From Akkermansiaceae bacterium (GTDB lineage Bacteria > Verrucomicrobiota > Verrucomicrobiia > Verrucomicrobiales > DEV007), in contig JACKQC010000040.1 of the NCBI GenBank assembly GCA_024233085.1, positions 1 through 9,799 on the forward strand: a stretch of 9,799 nt of DNA, in the 5' to 3' direction. Made by a program: the position numbers and the translations under genes. Positions 5,249-9,799 of the stretch are shown in pieces. Within the stretch, counting starts at the first letter, position 1; each line of letters opens with the position of its first letter. The notes beneath the pieces are model-generated. The model saw nothing but the letters and a program-made list of their open reading frames with translations, had not been told where the DNA came from and made no database searches.

Positions 5249-6613
5249 TTAGAAGGACGAGCGCCACTTGTCGAACAGCCCTTCCAACTCGGCAACTTTT
5301 TCCGGATTCTCCGCCGCCCGGTCGCGGGACTCGCCCGCGTCTCGCCCCAGATCGAAGAGTTGCCACGGCTCGGCCGGTTTTTCGCGGACGATCTTCCAGT
5401 CTCCCGCCCGCAGCGCGGCGTGGCGGCCGTATTGGAAAAACAGCGACGCGTGCGGCGATTTCGGATCGGCCCCGGTGAGGGCGGGGAGCGGGTCGCGCCC
5501 GTCGAAGACGACGCTGTCCGGCAGGTTGAAGGTGGCCAGGGCGGCGCAGGCCGGCAGCAAGTCGGGCGACCACAGCGGCGTCGTGACGACGGAGCCGGCG
5601 CGGATTTTTCCCGGCCAGCGGGCGAGGGCGGCGACGCGCAGGCCGCCCTCCCAGCAGGTGACGCCGCCGTCGCGGAGCGGGGCGTTCGAGGCGACCTCGA
5701 GCCCGCGATCCTTGAGCATGAAGGCGCCGTTGTCGGCGTAGAAAAAGACGAAGGTGTTGTCCGCGACGCCCGCCTTGTCGAGCGCGGCCAGCACGCGGCC
5801 GAAGGCCTCGTCCAGCGCCCACACGACCGCCGCGTAGCGCTTCGCCGGGTCGGTCTCGTCCGGGGAAAGGCCGCACGCCGCGAAGGCGCGGTCGGGCGCC
5901 TGCCACACGGGCTCGACGCCGGGCGCCTTGTTTTTTTTGTTGGGAAAATGCGGGGCGTTGAAGGGCAGGTAGCAGAACCACGGCCTGCCCGCGGCGCTGT
6001 GCCTCGAAACGAAACCGATGGCCGCGTCGGCGAAGAGGTCGGTGCTGTATTGGCCCGTGGCGTCGAATTCCTCCGTGCCGCGGAAGAGATCGTGTTTTCC
6101 GTCGTAGACGTGGGTGCGGTAGTCGATGTTTCCCGAGGCATGACCGAGGAACTCGTCAAAGCCGCGCTCCGTCGGCCGCGAGCCGGGCGCGAAGCCGATG
6201 TTCCATTTGCCGAAGCAACCGGTCGCGTAGGGAACGGGCGCCCGCTTGAGATAGGCGGGGATGATTTTTTCCGCCGGGTTCAGGCCGACGCCGTAGTTGC
6301 CCGCGATGCCGGGGAGCTGCTGTTTCAGGCCGTGGCGCTCGGGAATGCGGCCCGTCAGCAGGCAGGCGCGCGACACCGTGCAGGTCGGCGAGGCGGTGTA
6401 GAAATCCGTCAGCCGCGCGCCCGACGCGGCGAAGGCGTCGAGATTTGGCGTCGGGATGGGCGATTCGGGCCGATAGCAACGCAGGTCGCCATAACCGAGA
6501 TTATCGGCCGTGACGATGAGGATGTTGGGCGGGGAATCGGCGGAGGCGCCCGGTTTCGGGGCCAGAAGGAAGGCCAGGGTCGCGGCGGCGAAAAACAGAG
6601 TCGGACGGGTCAT
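5249..6613 (-). CDS. Type I (formylglycine-dependent) sulfatase, exported
   Basis: Sulfatases of this family hydrolyse sulfate esters, in PVC bacteria often on sulfated polysaccharides, using a Cys or Ser that is converted to formylglycine. The 454-residue protein is full length. It starts with a signal peptide (MTRPTLFFAAATLAFLLAPKPGASA, cleavage near residue 25), then the N-terminal metal site VTADNLGYGDL (D37, N38), the active-site motif CTVSRACLLTGR (C78 nucleophile, R82), GCFGKW (K136), the FNAPHFP segment (H222), and the second metal site YADNGA (D294, N295). It closes with the usual LRAGDWKIV C-terminal subdomain strand. The modification motif has Val where Pro or Ala is usual (CXPXR). 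The substrate cannot be predicted from sequence alone. The gene stands between the DUF3820 gene and the metal transporter with gaps of 93 and 117 nt, so it may be its own transcription unit. No sulfatase-maturating enzyme is in view. Confidence 0.94.
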   Translation of the reverse strand: MTRPTLFFAAATLAFLLAPKPGASADSPPNILIVTADNLGYGDLRCYRPESPIPTPNLDAFAASGARLTDFYTASPTCTVSRACLLTGRIPERHGLKQQLPGIAGNYGVGLNPAEKIIPAYLKRAPVPYATGCFGKWNIGFAPGSRPTERGFDEFLGHASGNIDYRTHVYDGKHDLFRGTEEFDATGQYSTDLFADAAIGFVSRHSAAGRPWFCYLPFNAPHFPNKKNKAPGVEPVWQAPDRAFAACGLSPDETDPAKRYAAVVWALDEAFGRVLAALDKAGVADNTFVFFYADNGAFMLKDRGLEVASNAPLRDGGVTCWEGGLRVAALARWPGKIRAGSVVTTPLWSPDLLPACAALATFNLPDSVVFDGRDPLPALTGADPKSPHASLFFQYGRHAALRAGDWKIVREKPAEPWQLFDLGRDAGESRDRAAENPEKVAELEGLFDKWRSSF

Positions 6614-6706
6614 GGCGGGACCAGACTACGGCAGGGATCGGCGTTTCGCCAAGTCCGTGCAACCGTCCCGCCGCCGGCCGGGGCGATCGCGCGGTCGCGA
6701 CGAGTT

Positions 6707-7003
6707 TCACCGGCCTCTCAGCCGCCCGAAAATGGCCTCCGCGCCGGTGGCTTTGACGTGATAGACGAACTCCATCAGCTCCCCGAGCCGGCCGGTGGGG
6801 AAGCCCTCGCCGCGCTCGACGAACCAGTGGAGGTACTCGTAGGGCAGGTCGTGGATCGCCTTGTGCCGGTAACGGCCGAAGGGCATGCGGTAGCGTCTCA
6901 GGTCGTCAAGGTAATCGGCCAGATCGGCCCGCATCGCGTCGGGGTCGAAGCGCGGCCGGCCGCCGTCCTGGTCCGCGGCGGCGTTTTCGGGGTCGTCGTT
7001 CAT
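6707..7003 (-). CDS. DUF3820 family small protein
   Basis: A 98-residue soluble protein. The N-terminal 30 residues are acidic and of low complexity (MNDDPENAAADQDGG). The rest matches the DUF3820 pattern (called a putative quorum-sensing-regulated virulence factor family in Pfam, from memory): RMPFGRYRHKAIHDLPYEYLHWF, then GFPTGRLGELMEFVYHVKATG, ending FGRLRGR. The hallmark is MPFGKY.G..+.DLP..YL.WF followed by a G.LG.L+..+...K helix. Its biochemical role is not established; the fold resembles a small domain found in some nucleic-acid-related proteins, but I would not assign a function. The frame is open up to a GTG at 7078, which would add 25 residues made wholly of the intergenic repeat, so I chose the ATG at 7003. 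No clear ribosome binding site precedes it. The 93-nt gap before the sulfatase holds only GC-rich sequence with weak inverted repeats. Confidence 0.82.
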   Translation of the reverse strand: MNDDPENAAADQDGGRPRFDPDAMRADLADYLDDLRRYRMPFGRYRHKAIHDLPYEYLHWFVERGEGFPTGRLGELMEFVYHVKATGAEAIFGRLRGR

Positions 7004-7034
7004 GGAAACGGCCAGCCGGGCGGGCGCCGGGAAA

Positions 7035-7100
7035 CCAACCCTGTTCGCCCTCCGACCCAACCCTGTTGGGTCCGCCACTCAACCCTGTCTGGTCGGAGGC
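7035..7100. repeat. Three-unit 22-nt-phased repeat containing intergenic element copy B
   Basis: Three units start exactly 22 nt apart: CCAACCCTGTT at 7035-7045 and at 7057-7067, and TCAACCCTGTC at 7079-7089. The right part (7054-7095) is the second copy of the element at 2579-2620. Two hairpins are possible. An inner one pairs GACCCAA (7054-7060) with TTGGGTC (7066-7072) around the loop CCCTG. An outer one pairs CCTCCGACC (7049-7057) with GGTCGGAGG (7091-7099), a perfect 9-bp match. They share 7054-7057, so they compete. The block begins 3 nt after the VCBS-gene stop in its reading direction and fills most of the gap before the DUF3820 gene. It is too short and too regular for a CRISPR array and has no nearby cas genes. 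Confidence 0.75.
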
Positions 7101-7102
7101 GA

Positions 7103-9799
7103 TTATTGTCCGTTTCCGCCGTCGGAGTCGAGGTAGATCTTGCGGTTCGACACTTCGCCGTCCGGCCAGCGGACCGTGACTTCGACCGGCGCGCCGGGCT
7201 TGGCCACGGTGCCGAAAAACAGCTTCGCCGGCGACTGCGACAGGTGACCGCCGCCGGCGTGGTATTCGGCGGTCTGGTCGGCCATGCCGGGGCATTTCAC
7301 CGTGACGCGGGCGCCGGCGGCGTGCTTGCCCCGCCGGACGAGGCTGACGGCGAGCGGGGCGAGATCGCGGATTTCGGCTTCGTTGAAAAAGGCCACCGGG
7401 TCCGCGCCGCTGAGGGTCGCGACGAGATCGACGCGGTCGTCGTTGTTGATGTCGGCGGCGATGGCGCCGCGGGCGGGGCCGAAAAGAACCAGGCCGCTTT
7501 CGTCGGGCCAGACGGGCTGGAAAGGCCGGCGCGGATCGCCCGTGCCGAGCAGCAGGACGCTGAGGCCGTTGTTGGCGGGATCGACACGGGAGCCGGCGGC
7601 CTCGCGGTTCTGGACGATCCAGGCGTCGGCGCGCCCGTCGAAGTTGACGTCGGTCATCACCGAGCCAAAGGCGGGCGAAGCCTGCACGACGGAGGGCAGC
7701 GCCTGAAAGGTCAGCCCGCCCGCGCCGTCGTTGACCAGCAGGCCGCTTTCGAGGACGGTCGCCGAGACGGCGGGCGCGGCCTCGCGCCGGGCCGGGGGCA
7801 GCAGGCCGTCGAGGCCGGCGGCGGCGAAGTCGGCGGGTGTTTTGAGGGTGTCTTTCAGCGCGGGAACGGCCTTCAGCCAGCGGTGATAGCCCTGGAGGGG
7901 GAGCAGGCGCCCGTTTTCGGAGACCGTCTCGATGAAGATCGGCTTATCGGACCCGGCGACGGGGGCGAAAAAGGCGCGGGCGGGATTCTCGGGGCTGGCG
8001 ATGACGCCGGTGTTCGTGCCCAGGTTGGTCGCCAAATAGTCGATGTCGCCGTCGTTGTCGATGTCGCGCCCGACGAGGCCGGACCAGCGCCCGACCAGCG
8101 CCGCGGTGCCGGCTTCGGCGGTGGCGTCGCGCAGCTTGCCGCCGCCCTCGTTTTTCCACAGGCGGATCGGGCCCCAGTCGTGGCTGACGAGCAGATCGAG
8201 GTCGGTGTCGTTGTCGATATCGGTCCACAGGGCGCTGGTGACCATGCCACATTCGGCGAGTCCGGGCGCGGCGTCGGCGGTGGCGTCGGTGTAGTTCGCC
8301 TGGCCGTCGTTGAGGAGCAGGCGGCTCCTGGGCGCGGTCGGGTAGGCGCCGGGGGTCGCGCGTCCGCCGACGAAAAGGTCCACGTCGCCGTCGCGGTCGA
8401 AGTCCGCCGCCGCGACCGGCCCGGAGCTTTCGGCGAGGTCGGGCACCTGCTGGGGCCGGGCTTTGGCGAGGACGCCGCTTTCGTTGAGGTAAAGGCGGTC
8501 CTTGAGCGCGGAATTTCCCGCTTCCACTTCGACGCTTCCGCTGGCGACGAAAAGATCCTGGTCGCCGTCGTTGTCGGCGTCGAAAAACACGGCGCCGGCG
8601 TCTTCACAGGGCGTGTCGAGGTCGAACTGGTGACGCGCGCCGCTGAAGGACATCGATTGCGTCACGAAACGCCCGCGGATGTTGCGCGCGCCGCCGAAAT
8701 AGAACTCGTCGCTGCCGTCGCCGTCGAGGTCATAGGCCGCCACGGAGGGGCCGAGGTGGGCGAGGTGCCCGGGAGCGAAGGGCTGGTCGAGGGCGCCCTC
8801 GACGGAGGCCTCCACCTGGCCGAGCCCGCGAAACACCGCGCTGGCGTTGAACAGCGGTTTCCCGCGCAGGGGGCGGGCCACGGGAGGCGTGCGGCTGATG
8901 GCCTCGGTCACGGTGTAGAGCTGGTTGACTTCGAGATCCTCGAGCGTCTCGACCGCGCCCGAGGGCCAGCGGATCGTGAGGCGGTCGATTTTTTCCCCGT
9001 CCCCGACGCCAAAATGCACCAGCGGCTCGTCCGATCCGAGAAAGCCACCCGTCGGGAAAAGCTGCCGAATCTGGGAGCGCCCGCCGGTGGCGATCAGGAC
9101 CTCCGCGCCGATGCCCCAGGTGTTGCTTTTCCGGCCCTCGAGACGCACGGCGACGCGGTTGCCGGGCGAGTGGTTCCGGTAAATCGCCGCCGGCTCGCCG
9201 ATCCGGCACACGACCAGGTCGAGATCGCCGTCGCCGTCGAGATCGCCCATCGCGGCGCTGTGTCCGATCCCGGTGTGATCGAGGCCCCAGGCGGCGCCGG
9301 CGTCCTCGAAGCGGAAGTCGCCCGCGTTGCGGAAGGCGCGGTCGGGCTCGGGCAGCTCGGGCGCGTCCTTCAGCAGGTCCCAGCGGGTTTTGCCGACGAG
9401 ATTTTCGCCGACGGAGGGATCGCCGGAGGCTTTTCGCCAGTCGCGGACGTTCCCGGTGGTGAAAAAGAGATCGACCCGGCCGTCGTTGTCGAAGTCGGCC
9501 GCCTTCGCGCTCCAGGCATGGCCGATCGTGCCCAGACCGGCCATGGGCGCGATGTCGAAAAACCGGGCCGCGCCCGCGTTGATCATCAGCGAGGTGCGGG
9601 GCGTCTGCTGCGCGCCCCCGGCGGCGAGCATGCGGACGGTGTCCACGTCATTGGGAAAAGCCGCCGCCAGCGCGTCGGCGTGGGAGACCGGCCCCGACTC
9701 GGCCAGCGCCAGATCCATGAGCAGGTCGTTGTTGAAGTCCGCCGCCGCCGCGCCGCGGGCGTTCCACGCCGTGTGGGGCAGGGTCTGCGCGTCGATGCG
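7103..9799 (-). CDS. Large FG-GAP/VCBS repeat protein with two ASPIC/UnbV domains (N-terminus outside window)
   Basis: An exported repeat protein of the CRTAC1-like family common in PVC and Bacteroidota genomes; its FG-GAP/VCBS repeats form beta-propeller blades with Ca-binding D.N.DG loops. The frame is open to the right edge, giving 898 visible residues; an internal ATG at 9718 should not be taken as the start because the repeat pattern continues upstream of it (AAADFNNDLLMDLAL). I count ten loops, near 9737, 9499, 9248, 8733, 8583, 8404, 8222, 8062, 7655 and 7455, for example DFDNDGRVD, DLDGDGDLD, DADNDGDQD and DIDNDGDID. One UnbV domain lies at about 9180-8905 (NRVAVRLEG...GIGAEVLI...LTIRWPSG) and a second ends the protein (HAAGARVTVKC...VTVRWPDGE). 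Between propeller parts is the family's LKAVPALKDTLKTPADFA helical segment (near 7870-7810). The signal peptide would lie beyond the window. The role is unknown; adhesion or surface binding is only a guess. Confidence 0.92.
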   Translation of the reverse strand, partial: RIDAQTLPHTAWNARGAAAADFNNDLLMDLALAESGPVSHADALAAAFPNDVDTVRMLAAGGAQQTPRTSLMINAGAARFFDIAPMAGLGTIGHAWSAKAADFDNDGRVDLFFTTGNVRDWRKASGDPSVGENLVGKTRWDLLKDAPELPEPDRAFRNAGDFRFEDAGAAWGLDHTGIGHSAAMGDLDGDGDLDLVVCRIGEPAAIYRNHSPGNRVAVRLEGRKSNTWGIGAEVLIATGGRSQIRQLFPTGGFLGSDEPLVHFGVGDGEKIDRLTIRWPSGAVETLEDLEVNQLYTVTEAISRTPPVARPLRGKPLFNASAVFRGLGQVEASVEGALDQPFAPGHLAHLGPSVAAYDLDGDGSDEFYFGGARNIRGRFVTQSMSFSGARHQFDLDTPCEDAGAVFFDADNDGDQDLFVASGSVEVEAGNSALKDRLYLNESGVLAKARPQQVPDLAESSGPVAAADFDRDGDVDLFVGGRATPGAYPTAPRSRLLLNDGQANYTDATADAAPGLAECGMVTSALWTDIDNDTDLDLLVSHDWGPIRLWKNEGGGKLRDATAEAGTAALVGRWSGLVGRDIDNDGDIDYLATNLGTNTGVIASPENPARAFFAPVAGSDKPIFIETVSENGRLLPLQGYHRWLKAVPALKDTLKTPADFAAAGLDGLLPPARREAAPAVSATVLESGLLVNDGAGGLTFQALPSVVQASPAFGSVMTDVNFDGRADAWIVQNREAAGSRVDPANNGLSVLLLGTGDPRRPFQPVWPDESGLVLFGPARGAIAADINNDDRVDLVATLSGADPVAFFNEAEIRDLAPLAVSLVRRGKHAAGARVTVKCPGMADQTAEYHAGGGHLSQSPAKLFFGTVAKPGAPVEVTVRWPDGEVSNRKIYLDSDGGNGQ

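Noticed and set aside
5237..5250. Intrinsic terminator using the T6 run
   Set aside because: The T-run follows the hairpin on the plus strand, where no gene ends; for the minus-strand sulfatase the run precedes the hairpin.
7035..7100. Possible small CRISPR array
   Set aside because: The repeat core is only 9-11 nt, the intervening pieces are about 11 nt, only three units exist, and no cas gene is nearby.

Overview
This is a GC-rich bacterial window with high G/C at codon third positions. The gene families point to the PVC group: a type I sulfatase, an FG-GAP/VCBS plus ASPIC/UnbV surface protein, a lipid-rich-envelope style beta-barrel protein, and TonB. Verrucomicrobiota (Opitutae-like) is my best guess and Planctomycetota is the alternative. 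This is inferred from family content only; there is no rRNA or other marker gene here. Most start codons lack a clear Shine-Dalgarno sequence.

Layout, plus strand (1-2565): the C-terminal end of a sigma-54-dependent AAA+ activator with a Fis-type HTH (cut by the left edge), then a secreted, probably outer-membrane beta-barrel protein, then a TonB-like energy transducer. Minus strand (2614-9799, reading right to left): a very large VCBS/UnbV protein cut by the right edge, a small DUF3820 protein, a sulfatase, a zinc/manganese-type ABC transporter (ATPase and permease overlapping by 8 nt), and a class III-like PPK2 polyphosphate kinase. tonB and ppk2 converge at about 2566-2613.

The genes do not form one pathway. 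The outer-membrane protein and TonB are a plausible envelope pair, and the ABC ATPase and permease form a clear two-gene transporter without its binding protein. The sulfatase and the VCBS protein are probably exported.

The most unusual signal is non-coding. A gap-free element of about 42 nt occurs twice, at 2579-2620 and 7054-7095 (30 of 42 positions identical by my hand alignment). Each copy lies at the 3' end of a minus-strand gene. The element is built from an AACCCTGTT core repeated at exactly 22-nt spacing, inside nested inverted repeats. In one copy the first core reads in the opposite orientation. I do not recognise it as a named element. A second intergenic structure at 5132-5248 is a pyrimidine-rich tract followed by a purine-rich tract, which together form an imperfect hairpin.
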